A stretch of 64,000 nt of DNA from Streptomyces sp. NBC_01306. Lineage in GTDB: Bacteria; Actinomycetota; Actinomycetes; Streptomycetales; Streptomycetaceae. The notes under the pieces were generated by a model. The model was not told the origin of the DNA, did no database searches, and saw only the letters and a list, made by a program, of their open reading frames with translations. The stretch is taken from positions 2,421,501 through 2,485,500 of the forward strand of contig NZ_JAPEPC010000001.1 in the NCBI RefSeq assembly GCF_026340465.1, given 5' to 3'. The position numbers and the translations under genes are program-made. This document shows positions 33,913-42,122 of the stretch, piece after piece. Position 1 is the stretch's first letter. Each line of letters starts with the position of its first letter.

Positions 33913-34971
33913 TCAGGGGGTGGTCCTGACCTTGACCGCGCCATCGGCGATCTTCTTCTTCGCCTTGTCGAGCTGCGGCTTGATGTCGTCGATGAAACCC
34001 CCGCTGGTGGACAGCGAGACGCCGCCCTTGGCGAGCGAGTAGGTGTTGGTGCCCGTGACGGGCTTACCGTCGTGGACCGACTTGACCAGGTCGTAGACGC
34101 CGATGTCGACGTTCTTCACGACCGAGGTCAGGATCGAGGACTTGTACTTCGCCAGCGACGGGATCTTGTACTGGTCCGAGTCGACGCCGATCGCCCAGGC
34201 GCCCTTCTTGCCGTTGACGGCCTCGATCGCGCCGTTACCGGACGAACCGGCCGCGGCGAAGACCACGTCCGCTCCCTTGTCGAGCATGCCCTGCGCGGCT
34301 TCCTTGCCCTTGTCGGGGCTGGCGAAGCCAGAGGTGTCCGAGCCGTGGCTCAGGTACTGCCGGTCGATCTTGATGTTCTTGTTGGTGTCCTGGACACCCT
34401 GGACGTAACCCGCCTCGAACTTCTTGATCAGCGGGATGTCCACACCACCGATGAAGCCGACATGCTTCGTCTTGGTCTTCAGCGCCGCGGTGACACCGGC
34501 GAGGTAGGAGCTCTGCTCCTCCGTGAAGACGATGTTGTCGATGTTCTTCGCGTTGACCGCGGCGTCCACGAGGCCGAAGGTGACCTTCGGGTACTTCGCG
34601 GCAACCTTCGCCATCGAAGGCGCGTAGGAGTAGCCGATACCGACGATCGGGTTGTAGCCCGCGTCGGCCAGGTCGGTGAGCCGCTGCTCGCGGTCCGCTT
34701 CGGTGTCGCTGGTCTTCGCGGTCAGTTCCTTGACGCTGCCGCCGAACTCCTTCTTCGCCTTGTCCATGCCGCGGGCGGCGGAGTCATTGAAGGAGTGATC
34801 GCCGCGGCCACCGACGTCGTACGCGACGCCGACCTTGACACCACCCTTGGATGAGCCGGACGACGAAGAGCTGGAGTCTTCCTGAGTCGACGTGCTGCCA
34901 CAGGCGGAGACGGAGAGAGCGAGGGCGGCGGTGGCTATGCCAGACGCAGCGATCTTGGTTACCCGGCGCAA
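33913..34971 (-). CDS. BMP-family nucleoside-binding lipoprotein
   Basis: A 352-residue substrate-binding lipoprotein. Signal MRRVTKIAASGIATAAL with lipobox SVSAC, a Ser-rich linker, then the BMP/PnrA-like domain: VGVAYDVGGRGDHSFNDSAARG, GIGYSYAPSMAKVAAKYPKV, HVGFIGGVDIPLIKKFEAGY, and VVFAAAGSSGNGAIEAV. These match PnrA/BmpA proteins that bind purine nucleosides. It has its own operator (35034-35045) and a terminator before the ABC operon, so it can be made in excess over the membrane parts. Confidence 0.95.
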   Translation of the reverse strand: MRRVTKIAASGIATAALALSVSACGSTSTQEDSSSSSSGSSKGGVKVGVAYDVGGRGDHSFNDSAARGMDKAKKEFGGSVKELTAKTSDTEADREQRLTDLADAGYNPIVGIGYSYAPSMAKVAAKYPKVTFGLVDAAVNAKNIDNIVFTEEQSSYLAGVTAALKTKTKHVGFIGGVDIPLIKKFEAGYVQGVQDTNKNIKIDRQYLSHGSDTSGFASPDKGKEAAQGMLDKGADVVFAAAGSSGNGAIEAVNGKKGAWAIGVDSDQYKIPSLAKYKSSILTSVVKNVDIGVYDLVKSVHDGKPVTGTNTYSLAKGGVSLSTSGGFIDDIKPQLDKAKKKIADGAVKVRTTP

Positions 34972-35033
34972 GAGGAGGTCCCTTCAAACCAAACCTGGAG
35001 CGCCTCTTCCGGCGCTGGTTTTCGCGAGGATCG

Positions 35034-35045
35034 TAACGCGCGTAG
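35034..35045. promoter_or_regulatory. Palindromic operator (TAACGCGCGTAG) upstream of the BMP lipoprotein gene
   Basis: Two bases differ from the deoC/add palindrome. It is 63 bases before the lipoprotein ATG, in the 152-base gap after the M20 gene. Confidence 0.7.
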
Positions 35046-35123
35046 ATGTCAGGTAAAGGCCCGTTCGGAACCTGTTATCGGATCGACGCGAACGGGGCCG
35101 GGCCGGTCCGGTTACCTGTCCGC

Positions 35124-36524
35124 CTACAGCCGGTGTCCATCCAGCAACGCGGCAGCGGTGAACAGCTCCACGCCCACCTCGACCGACGCCTCGTCAGGGT
35201 CGAAGTCCCCCCGGTGCAGGTCGCCCCGGGCGCTGTCACCGGGGGTCCGCACGCCGAGCCTGGCCATCGCACCCGGCACATGCTCCAGATACCAGGAGAA
35301 GTCCTCACCGCCCAGGCTCTGCTCGGTGTCCTCGATCGCGTGCGGTCCGCGGCGTGCGGTCATGGCGTCGCGCAGCAGCTCGTTCATGGCGCTGTCGTTG
35401 ACGACGGGCGGCACCCCGCGTACGTAGTTGATCACCGACTTGGCCCGGTGCAGGTCGGCCACTTCGGCGATGGCCGCGTGCACCAGGTCGGGGGCGTCCC
35501 GCCAGGTGTCCAGGTCCAGGCAGCGCACAGTGCCGGAGAGTTCGGCGTGCTGCGGGATGACGTTGCAGGCGTGGCCGGCCTCGATCCGCCCCCAGGTCAC
35601 GGCGAGCCCGGCCCGGGCGTCGACCCGCCGGGCCAGCAGCGCGGGCACCTCGGACACGACCTTGGCGGCGGCGGTCACCAGATCGGTGGTGAGGTGAGGG
35701 CGCGCGGTGTGCCCGCCGGGCCCGTCCAGGCTGACTTCGAGCCGGTCGCAGGCTGAGGTGATGGCCCCGGTCCGCAGCGCGACCCGCCCGGCGTCGACCT
35801 TGGGGTCGCAGTGCACGGCGAGGATCCGGCCGACCCCTTCGAGCACTCCGGCCTCGATGGCGTCGGGGGCGCCGCCCGGGAGCACTTCCTCGGCGGGCTG
35901 GAAGATCAGCCGCACGGGGTGCGGCAGCTGCCCGGCGCGGTGCAGCCGGGCGAGCACCAGACCGGCGCCGAGCACGACGGTGGTGTGCACGTCGTGCCCG
36001 CAGGCGTGCGCCATACCGGGCACGGTGGAGCGGTAGTCGCAGTCGGTCTTGGTGTCGGGGATGGGCAGCGCGTCGATGTCGGCACGCAGGGCGAGCATGG
36101 GGCGGTGGGCGGAGAGCGGGGCCCCGGACCCGTCCGCACTCTCCGTGCTCTCCGTGCTCTCCGTGCTCTCCGTGCTCTCCGTGCTCTCCGTGCTCTCCGT
36201 GCTGTCCGTGCTGTCCGTGCTGTCGATGCCGATGTCACAGATGAGGCCGGTCCCGGTGCTGAGCACGCGGGGCGCGAGCCCGGCCAGCTCCAGCCGTGCC
36301 TTGAGGGCGGCGGTGGTACGGAACTCCTGATTTCCCAGCTCCGGGTGCCGGTGCAGATCACGGCGGAAGGCGATCAGTTCGGCGCGGAGGTCGGCGGACA
36401 GCACACCGGGCAGAGCCGCACCGGCCGCACCGGCAAGGACGGGGACCCCGGCGCCGGCGCTTCCGCTGGCATCACTGGCGCCGTCGGCGTCACCGGGCTG
36501 GTCGGCATAGGACTCACGGGACAT
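35124..36524 (-). CDS. M20-family amidohydrolase with an in-frame TES repeat
   Basis: A 466-residue metallohydrolase. Motifs: [27 protein letters not shown], metal site [26 protein letters not shown] with the catalytic Glu pair, dimer domain [21 protein letters not shown], and [12 protein letters not shown]. Residues 101-129 are a Thr-Glu/Asp-Ser repeat inserted between the first strands of the catalytic domain, absent from the other M20 protein at 1030-2316. The N-terminal 40 residues are low in complexity. ATG 36524 is chosen over a start at 36560, which lacks a ribosome site. Substrate unknown; it may share the BMP gene's direction but not its operator. Confidence 0.9.
   Translation of the reverse strand: MSRESYADQPGDADGASDASGSAGAGVPVLAGAAGAALPGVLSADLRAELIAFRRDLHRHPELGNQEFRTTAALKARLELAGLAPRVLSTGTGLICDIGIDSTDSTDSTESTESTESTESTESTESTESADGSGAPLSAHRPMLALRADIDALPIPDTKTDCDYRSTVPGMAHACGHDVHTTVVLGAGLVLARLHRAGQLPHPVRLIFQPAEEVLPGGAPDAIEAGVLEGVGRILAVHCDPKVDAGRVALRTGAITSACDRLEVSLDGPGGHTARPHLTTDLVTAAAKVVSEVPALLARRVDARAGLAVTWGRIEAGHACNVIPQHAELSGTVRCLDLDTWRDAPDLVHAAIAEVADLHRAKSVINYVRGVPPVVNDSAMNELLRDAMTARRGPHAIEDTEQSLGGEDFSWYLEHVPGAMARLGVRTPGDSARGDLHRGDFDPDEASVEVGVELFTAAALLDGHRL
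36138..36225. repeat. 9-bp coding microsatellite in the M20 gene
   Basis: About ten tandem 9-base units (plus-strand GCTCTCCGT or GCTGTCCGT), encoding TES or TDS on the minus strand. The frame is kept whatever the copy number, so length can vary without loss of the protein. Confidence 0.9.
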
Positions 36525-36791
36525 CAACTGGTTCACCCGTTCAAGGGTAGGCCCCTTCACTGCTCAACTAACCACCGATCAACAAAAGTTCAGCCGCTTA
36601 GGCGAAAGAATCTTGGCGCGCCGGGCTTGGAGCGAGGGTTCCGTGGGTATTGCGGTGTGCCGCCGCGGTTGCCGAATCCCGGCGGCGGCGCCGCACCCAC
36701 CTGGACCCGGGCGGTCGCGGGGCGGTCCATAGGCTGGCGGTGAGGCGGGTCCCGTACGTGGGTCCGTGAGCGCGAGCCGGGACACGACCGG

Positions 36792-37352
36792 GTGGCAGAC
36801 ATGAGGTGGCTGAACGTGACGAATCCGGTGCCGGACGTGGAGGCGGAGGGCAAGCGGCGCACCCCGCTGCTGCTCGGCGTGGCGGCGATCGCGTACGCGC
36901 TCGACCTGGGCAGCAAGCTGGCTGTGGTCGCGAAGCTGGAGAACCACGCCCCCGTCAAGGTGCTCGGGGACTGGCTGGAGCTGCGGGCGATGCGGAACCC
37001 CGGTGCGGCGTTCGGTATCGGCGGGGCGACGACCATCCTGTTCACGCTGATCGCCGTGGCCATCGCGCTGGTGATCATCCGTATGGCGCGGAAGCTGTAC
37101 AGCGGACCCTGGGCGATCGCGCTGGGGCTGCTGCTGGGCGGCGCGCTCGGTAATCTGACGGACCGTCTCTTCCGTTCACCCGGAGGTCTGCGAGGGGCGG
37201 TCGTCGACTTCATCGCGGTCCGCGACTTCAGCGTGATGAACCTCGCCGACTGGGCCATCTCCTGCGGCGGCGCCCTGATGGTGATCCTCGCCTTCCGCGG
37301 CCGGGGGCTGGAGGGCGCCGACAGGGAGCAACCGGTGGCCGAAGCCGACTGA
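36792..37352 (+). CDS. lspA: Signal peptidase II-like lipoprotein peptidase
   Basis: A 186-residue protein with four membrane segments and the LspA signatures: [11 protein letters not shown] in TM1, the conserved [35 protein letters not shown] with the first catalytic Asp, and [13 protein letters not shown] with the second. It cleaves prolipoprotein signal peptides after lipid attachment. The usual FN[L/I]AD is MNLAD here. GTG 36792 is used; ATG 36801 is possible. Many Streptomyces carry two lspA genes, and whether this is the main one cannot be told. Confidence 0.88.
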   Translation: MADMRWLNVTNPVPDVEAEGKRRTPLLLGVAAIAYALDLGSKLAVVAKLENHAPVKVLGDWLELRAMRNPGAAFGIGGATTILFTLIAVAIALVIIRMARKLYSGPWAIALGLLLGGALGNLTDRLFRSPGGLRGAVVDFIAVRDFSVMNLADWAISCGGALMVILAFRGRGLEGADREQPVAEAD

Positions 37353-37629
37353 CGCCGCTGCCCGGCTTCCCACCGACGGTCACCGAACGGGACGCCCGCG
37401 GCTCTCGGCAGCGCGCACCACATCCGTCAGCGCTCAGGTCAGCCGGGCTGAGAGATATCGCAGCTGCCCGGCACCGGTGTCGGTTCACGGATGCGGATAC
37501 CGTGCCCGACGAGCTGTGCGCCTCGGCCCACGCTCCCTCGATCCGGTACGAGGACGTGGCCATGCCCCCGGCCGAGAGCCAGGGAGCGCCGGCTTCTTGT
37601 CCACCGCACCTCGGGACCGCTTCGACGAG

Positions 37630-38367
37630 TTATTCCCCGGACGTCCTCAGGAGGTATGCCTGGGTTCGCGCGAGGACGGTGTGGTAGGCAGAGTTGCCGT
37701 TCGGATCGTGGTTGAAGAAGCCGTGTCCGGCGCCGGGGAATTCGACGAGTTCGCACTCCGTGCCGGTGTCGGTCATCAGTTGGCGGAAGCGGCGGGCGAG
37801 GGTGATCGGCACAAGTTGGTCGTCGGTTCCGTGGAACATGACAGCGGGGGGCATACCGGGTCGCACGTGGTGCAGCGGCGAGAACGCTCTGGCCTGCTGG
37901 GGCGTGACCTTGAGCAGCTGGGCGATGGCTGCGCCTTCGCAGCAGGCGTCCAGGGCGGGGTTGAAGAGCACGAGGCTGTCGTAGTGCCGTGCGGGCGAGG
38001 CGGCCAGGCTGAGCGCCAGTTGGCCTCCTGCGGATCCGCCACCGACGCTGATCGTGGCCAGACCTGCGTCTGCTGCGATCGTCCGGAAAAGATGGTCGGC
38101 GATCTCGGTGTCGGCCATGCAGTCGAGGGGACTGTCGGCGCCCGCCCCGATGAGCCGGTAGCCGGCGCTGGCAGTGAGGATCCCGGCCTGGGCCAGGGCC
38201 TTGGCCTGGGGGAAGAACATGGCCGGTGACCCGATCATCCACCCGCCCCCGTGGAACAGCAGGAGGGCAGCTCTGGCCTCGCCCTGGGGAGCGAACACAT
38301 GCAGGGGCAGCGGGGTCCCGTCGGCAGCCGCGAAGGTCTCGGTGAACTCGGTGTACGGCCGGGTCAT
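37630..38367 (-). CDS. Alpha/beta-hydrolase of the hormone-sensitive-lipase type
   Basis: A 245-residue esterase-like protein with the oxyanion motif FHGGGWMIG, the nucleophile elbow GGGSAGGQLALS (Ser in GxSxG), VMFHGTDDQLVP with the acid and FPGAGHGFFNHD with the catalytic His. No signal peptide. Its start overlaps the sulfatase stop by four bases, so it is co-expressed with the sulfatase at 38364-40154; it may remove ester groups from the same substrate, by inference. The 277 bases before the LspA gene show no supported gene. Confidence 0.9.
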   Translation of the reverse strand: MTRPYTEFTETFAAADGTPLPLHVFAPQGEARAALLLFHGGGWMIGSPAMFFPQAKALAQAGILTASAGYRLIGAGADSPLDCMADTEIADHLFRTIAADAGLATISVGGGSAGGQLALSLAASPARHYDSLVLFNPALDACCEGAAIAQLLKVTPQQARAFSPLHHVRPGMPPAVMFHGTDDQLVPITLARRFRQLMTDTGTECELVEFPGAGHGFFNHDPNGNSAYHTVLARTQAYLLRTSGE

Positions 38368-40154
38368 GCGGGGACCTCCGTGTCGGCAGTGGCGAGATCG
38401 GCTTCCAGTTTGCGCAGTTGGTCGGCGCTGATCGCCGGTGTCATCGCGGCGAGGCGGTAGGGCGAGAGGTGGCTGACCATCTGGCGCAGGCCATCGGCGG
38501 CGAGCATGGGCAGGTGACCGACCAGCGCGTCACGGCTGCGCGGATCGTTGAGGAGTTCCCCGATGGGGGTCAGCACACCCGGCCTGCCGGTGCGGAAGTC
38601 GGCGGAGGGCGGCAGCGGGGCGTGGGAGCGGGCGACCTGTTCGCGTTGCGCGTGGGCCAGCAGGTGCTGCGCTCCGACCTCGCCGGTGGCGGGCAGCCCC
38701 ATCCGCTCGAACTGGCCGGCAGGGGCGTCCTGCTCGCGCATGAGTTCAGTCATCAGTGTGGCCATGCGCAGTTCGATGTCGTCGTCGACCAGCGGGTGCT
38801 GCTGCTCGGGGTCGTGTTCCAGGTCGAACAGCAGGGTGCCGAAGTGGTGGGGGTTGCCCCAGGCTGCGCCGGGGATGCGCAACAGGGGGACACCCTTGGT
38901 GAAGGCGAACGGCTCGGCGAGTTCGGCGGCCTGCAGCTCGGCGGTGGCGAAGCGGGAGGCCATGTGGGTCGGCATGAGCGTGTACTCCTCCAGGGGCTGG
39001 TTGGAGGGGTCCGCGCAGGCGCGCATGTAGACGTAGCGGCCGTCGGTGACGTTGACGTGGCCCCCGTGGTTGCCGAACAGTCCGCCAACGCGCACCGCCT
39101 GGTCGGTGGCGACGGTGCCGGCGAGTGGCACGCCCTGCATGTCAGGGGTGGGCCGCAGACCGAAGTACTCCAGGAGCGTGGGCCCGAAATCGATGGTCTG
39201 CACCAGGCTGGCACGGCGCTCGCCGCGGATGGCGGTGCGCGGGTCCCAGATGAACAGTGGGGTGTGGATGTTCTCGTCGTACCAGGGCTGGACGTTCTTG
39301 CCCCACCAGCCGTGCTCGCCGAGCAGCAGGCCGTGGTCGGTGCAGACGATCAGCATCGTGTCGTCCCACAGCCGGTGGGCATCCATCGCGTCCAGTACCC
39401 GCCCCAGGGAGGCGTCGCACATGGTCAGCAGCGCCGAGTACTCGGCGCGCAAGTGGTCCACCGTCGGCTGGTCCTCGGCGACACGGCGGTAGTCGGGCCA
39501 GTCGAAGTGGTCGCCGTCGTAGGTGTGCAGGTAGTGGGCGCGGTGCTCCGGGTAGCTCAGGAAGGGCTCGTGCGGGTCGAAGCACTCGATCTGCAGGAAC
39601 CAGCGGTCGCTGTCGTGGTTGGTCCGGATGAACTCCAGGCCGGCGTCGACGGTGAGGGTCTGCGGGTGGGTGGCGGCGGTGGACATGTGCTGCCGGTTGA
39701 CCCAGTCCTGACGCCAGGCGGGCGACCCGGCCCGCCAACTGGCCGTCGCCGGCGGCATGGGCGGGTCGGCGACCTGCCCCTTCCACTTGTCGCCCTCCTG
39801 GCCGCGGAAGAGCTCGTAGCTGCTGAACCGGTTGTGGTAGGTGGCGCCGCCGTCCTGCCAGTAGTGGTAGTGATCGGTGACCAGATGGGTGTGGACACCG
39901 GCGGTGGACAGCATCTGCGGGACCGAGTCGTCGAACGGCTCCAGCGGCCCCCAGGAGCGGTGCAGGAAGTTGTATCGCCCGGTGTGCATCTCCCGCCGGG
40001 CCGGCATACACGGCATGCTCCCGCCGTAGCAGTTGTCGAAGGTCGCGCTCAGTTCCGCGAGGCGTTCGAAGTTGGGCGCATGAACCCCGTCGGCACCGTA
40101 GGGCGGCAGATACCGGCGGTTCAGTGTGTCGAACATGAGCATGATCGCCTTCAT
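38364..40154 (-). CDS. Type I sulfatase (formylglycine-dependent)
   Basis: A 596-residue sulfatase. The N-terminal metal region FDTLNRRYLPPYG is followed by the modification motif SMPCMPARREMHTGR, in which Cys49 is the C-x-P-x-R residue converted to formylglycine. LQIECFDPHEPF, LIVCTDHGLLLGEHGWWGK and a C-terminal FDLEHDPEQ fit the family. No signal peptide is seen, so it should act in the cytoplasm. It diverges from the formylglycine-generating enzyme across the palindrome at 40224-40277. The C-terminal 100 residues (from about 490) are unlike common sulfatases. Substrate unknown. Confidence 0.93.
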   Translation of the reverse strand: MKAIMLMFDTLNRRYLPPYGADGVHAPNFERLAELSATFDNCYGGSMPCMPARREMHTGRYNFLHRSWGPLEPFDDSVPQMLSTAGVHTHLVTDHYHYWQDGGATYHNRFSSYELFRGQEGDKWKGQVADPPMPPATASWRAGSPAWRQDWVNRQHMSTAATHPQTLTVDAGLEFIRTNHDSDRWFLQIECFDPHEPFLSYPEHRAHYLHTYDGDHFDWPDYRRVAEDQPTVDHLRAEYSALLTMCDASLGRVLDAMDAHRLWDDTMLIVCTDHGLLLGEHGWWGKNVQPWYDENIHTPLFIWDPRTAIRGERRASLVQTIDFGPTLLEYFGLRPTPDMQGVPLAGTVATDQAVRVGGLFGNHGGHVNVTDGRYVYMRACADPSNQPLEEYTLMPTHMASRFATAELQAAELAEPFAFTKGVPLLRIPGAAWGNPHHFGTLLFDLEHDPEQQHPLVDDDIELRMATLMTELMREQDAPAGQFERMGLPATGEVGAQHLLAHAQREQVARSHAPLPPSADFRTGRPGVLTPIGELLNDPRSRDALVGHLPMLAADGLRQMVSHLSPYRLAAMTPAISADQLRKLEADLATADTEVPA

Positions 40155-40223
40155 GGGCGTCCCTTTCCTTCACGGCCCCGCGTCCGGCGCGGGCGAACGG
40201 CCCACGGCATCGCGTGCCGACCG

Positions 40224-40277
40224 ACGTCCGCCCACAGGGTAGCTATGTACATTAGAACATAGCTACCCTGCGGACGT
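40224..40277. promoter_or_regulatory. Long palindromic PadR-type operator in the divergent sulfatase/FGE promoter
   Basis: Perfect 14-bp arms (40235-40248 and 40257-40270) enclose 8 bases; the centre reads ATGT-N8-ACAT, the known PadR dyad. Outer arms ACGTCCG/CGGACGT (40224-40230, 40271-40277) extend the symmetry with a 4-base offset. A PadR gene lies at 41385. No T-run follows, which argues against a terminator. Confidence 0.8.
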
Positions 40278-40311
40278 GGATGTCCGCCGACCGGGAACGG
40301 AACCTGCCACC

Positions 40312-41325
40312 ATGAGTGATCCTTCGCCGCCTCCGCGCTGCTGCATGCCGCCCACCCGGGGCGCCGTCCGGGCCGCGCCGACGGCCCGGCCACGCACTGC
40401 GCGGCCCTGCCCGGCAGGGCCCATGCGTGAACCGGAGGGGATGGTGCTGCTGCCGGGCGGCGATTTCCTGATGGGCACAGGCGACCGGGAAGGGTTCGCC
40501 GGGGACGGTGAGGGGCCGGTGCGGGAGGTCCGGCTCGATCCGTTCCGCATCGATGCCTGCGCGGTGACCAACGACCGGTTCGCCGGCTTCGTCGCGGCCA
40601 CCGGGTACCGCACCGACGCCGAACGCCTGGGCTGGTCGTACGTGTTCGCCGGCTTCCTGCCGGCCGCAGTGCGGCGCGGCGCCGCGCGCCCCGGGCGCAC
40701 CCCCTGGTGGTGCGGGGTGAGCGGTGCCGCCTGGGATCACCCGGAAGGCCCCGGCAGCACCCTCGGCGGGCGCGGCGACCACCCGGTGGTTCATACGTCC
40801 TGGAACGACGCGGCGGCCTATGCCGCCTGGGCGGGCAAGCGGCTGCCCACCGAGGCCGAGTGGGAGTACGCCGCCCGCGGCGGCCTTGAGCAGCGACGCT
40901 ACCCCTGGGGGGACGAACTGGACCCGGGAGGCGATTACCGCTGCAACATCTGGCGCGGCGCCTTTCCCACCCGTAACACCGCAGCCGACGGCTACCGCGG
41001 CACCGCGCCCGCCGACGCCTTCGAGCCCAACGGCTTCGGCCTGTACAACACCTCGGGCAATGTCTGGGAGTGGTGCGCCGACTGGTGGACCACCCAGCAC
41101 GGCGCCGCCCGCCCCCTGGTCAATCCGAGCGGCCCGCCCACCGGTACGGACAGGGTCATCCGCGGCGGCTCCCACCTGTGCCACCGCTCCTACTGCAACC
41201 GCTACCGGGTCGCCGCCCGCACAGCCAACAGCCCGGACAGTTCCAGCGGCCACGCGGGCTTCCGGTGTGCGGCACCCGCACCCCCGGCGCCCATACCCCC
41301 GACGCCCGTACCCCCCGGGGCTTGA
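40312..41325 (+). CDS. Formylglycine-generating enzyme (SUMF1/FGE family)
   Basis: A 337-residue enzyme that oxidises the C-x-P-x-R cysteine of sulfatases to formylglycine using copper and oxygen. Visible: MVLLPGGDFLMGTGDREGF, WNDAAAYAAWAGKRLPTEAE, YNTSGNVWEWCADWW, and the catalytic pair Cys290/Cys295 in SHLCHRSYCNRYRVAARTAN, followed by GFRCA. These match human and Streptomyces FGE, not just the wider lectin-like domain. ATG 40312 is preferred; a GTG at 40276 overlaps the operator. The first 40 residues are low complexity. It diverges from one sulfatase and precedes padR and the second. Confidence 0.95.
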   Translation: MSDPSPPPRCCMPPTRGAVRAAPTARPRTARPCPAGPMREPEGMVLLPGGDFLMGTGDREGFAGDGEGPVREVRLDPFRIDACAVTNDRFAGFVAATGYRTDAERLGWSYVFAGFLPAAVRRGAARPGRTPWWCGVSGAAWDHPEGPGSTLGGRGDHPVVHTSWNDAAAYAAWAGKRLPTEAEWEYAARGGLEQRRYPWGDELDPGGDYRCNIWRGAFPTRNTAADGYRGTAPADAFEPNGFGLYNTSGNVWEWCADWWTTQHGAARPLVNPSGPPTGTDRVIRGGSHLCHRSYCNRYRVAARTANSPDSSSGHAGFRCAAPAPPAPIPPTPVPPGA

Positions 41326-41374
41326 CAGTCCGGATCCGGTAGATAACCTCAACCCATAGGTACTCAGGAACATA
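41322..41374 (+). promoter_or_regulatory. Promoter and second PadR-type site before padR
   Basis: TTGACA (41322-41327, overlapping the FGE stop) and TAACCT (41344-41349) are 16 bases apart. Just after lies TAGGTACTCAGGAACATA (41357-41374), matching the core of the divergent operator at 14 of 18 positions. It sits at the expected transcription start, consistent with autorepression. Confidence 0.6.
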
Positions 41375-41384
41375 GGTGTAGGAA

Positions 41385-41954
41385 ATGCAACTCGACTACG
41401 TGATCCTCGGCGTCCTGGTGCTGCGCCGCCTGTCCGGCTACGACCTGCGCCGGTGGATGGAGGGCCGGGGCCGGTACATCGGCTACGGCGTCCAGCTGCC
41501 GCAGATCTACCGCCGGCTCGCCAAGCTGACCGAACGTGGCTGGGTGGACTTCGAGGTCGACCCGCGCGAGGGACGCCCGGACGCCAAGGTGTACCGGATC
41601 ACCGACACAGGCCGCACGGCCCTGCTGGAGTGGGCCCGGTCCCCCTTCGAGCCGTCCCCTCGCCCGATGGACCCCGACTTCACGCTGCGTTTCGTCTTCG
41701 CAGGGCAGCTCGACCCCCAGGTCGCCCTGGAGGTGGTGCGCACCGAGCTGGAGTACCGGCGCAAGCACGACGCGCTCTCACCGGCCCTGCCCGTCGCCGA
41801 CCAGCTGGAGCCGCAGATCCCGGAGCTCGACCCCGCGTGGGCCGGCGAGGTCCACGCCCTGGCACACGAACACGGCTACGCCACCGCCTCCGCCTACATC
41901 ACCTGGCTGGAACTGACGCAGGCGCGTCTGGAGGCGCAGCTGCGCCGCCGCTGA
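41385..41954 (+). CDS. PadR-family transcriptional regulator
   Basis: A 189-residue regulator. The winged helix (1-90) has the PadR pattern: DYVILGVLVLRRLSGYDLRR, LPQIYRRLAKLTERGWVDFE, AKVYRITDTGRTALLEW. The C-terminal part is helical (ALEVVRTELEYRRKHDALS, YITWLELTQARLEAQL), the subfamily-2 dimerisation region. It sits inside the sulfatase island and is the best candidate to bind the palindromes at 40235-40270 and 41357-41374. The inducer might be a sulfated compound or its product, by inference. Confidence 0.93.
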   Translation: MQLDYVILGVLVLRRLSGYDLRRWMEGRGRYIGYGVQLPQIYRRLAKLTERGWVDFEVDPREGRPDAKVYRITDTGRTALLEWARSPFEPSPRPMDPDFTLRFVFAGQLDPQVALEVVRTELEYRRKHDALSPALPVADQLEPQIPELDPAWAGEVHALAHEHGYATASAYITWLELTQARLEAQLRRR

Positions 41955-42122
41955 ACCACCCGGCGCCTGTCCGCCGTCCGCACTTTCGCCGCTCGCGCGT
42001 CACAACAGCGGCGAACGACGAGGTGCCTGCGAACACCCCGGACCACGCCCGGCACGCACTCCGCGCCCGGACGCGCCCGGTGCTGCCCGAAATCGCCCTG
42101 CCGCCTCACCCTGGAGCCGAGC

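Noticed and set aside
37353..37629. Gene remnants between lspA and the esterase
   Set aside because: Short frames on both strands show no family pattern, and I could not assign any to a known protein.
40235..40270. Rho-independent terminator
   Set aside because: The stem is perfect, but it lies between divergent gene starts, has no T-run and its centre is the PadR dyad; an operator explains it better.
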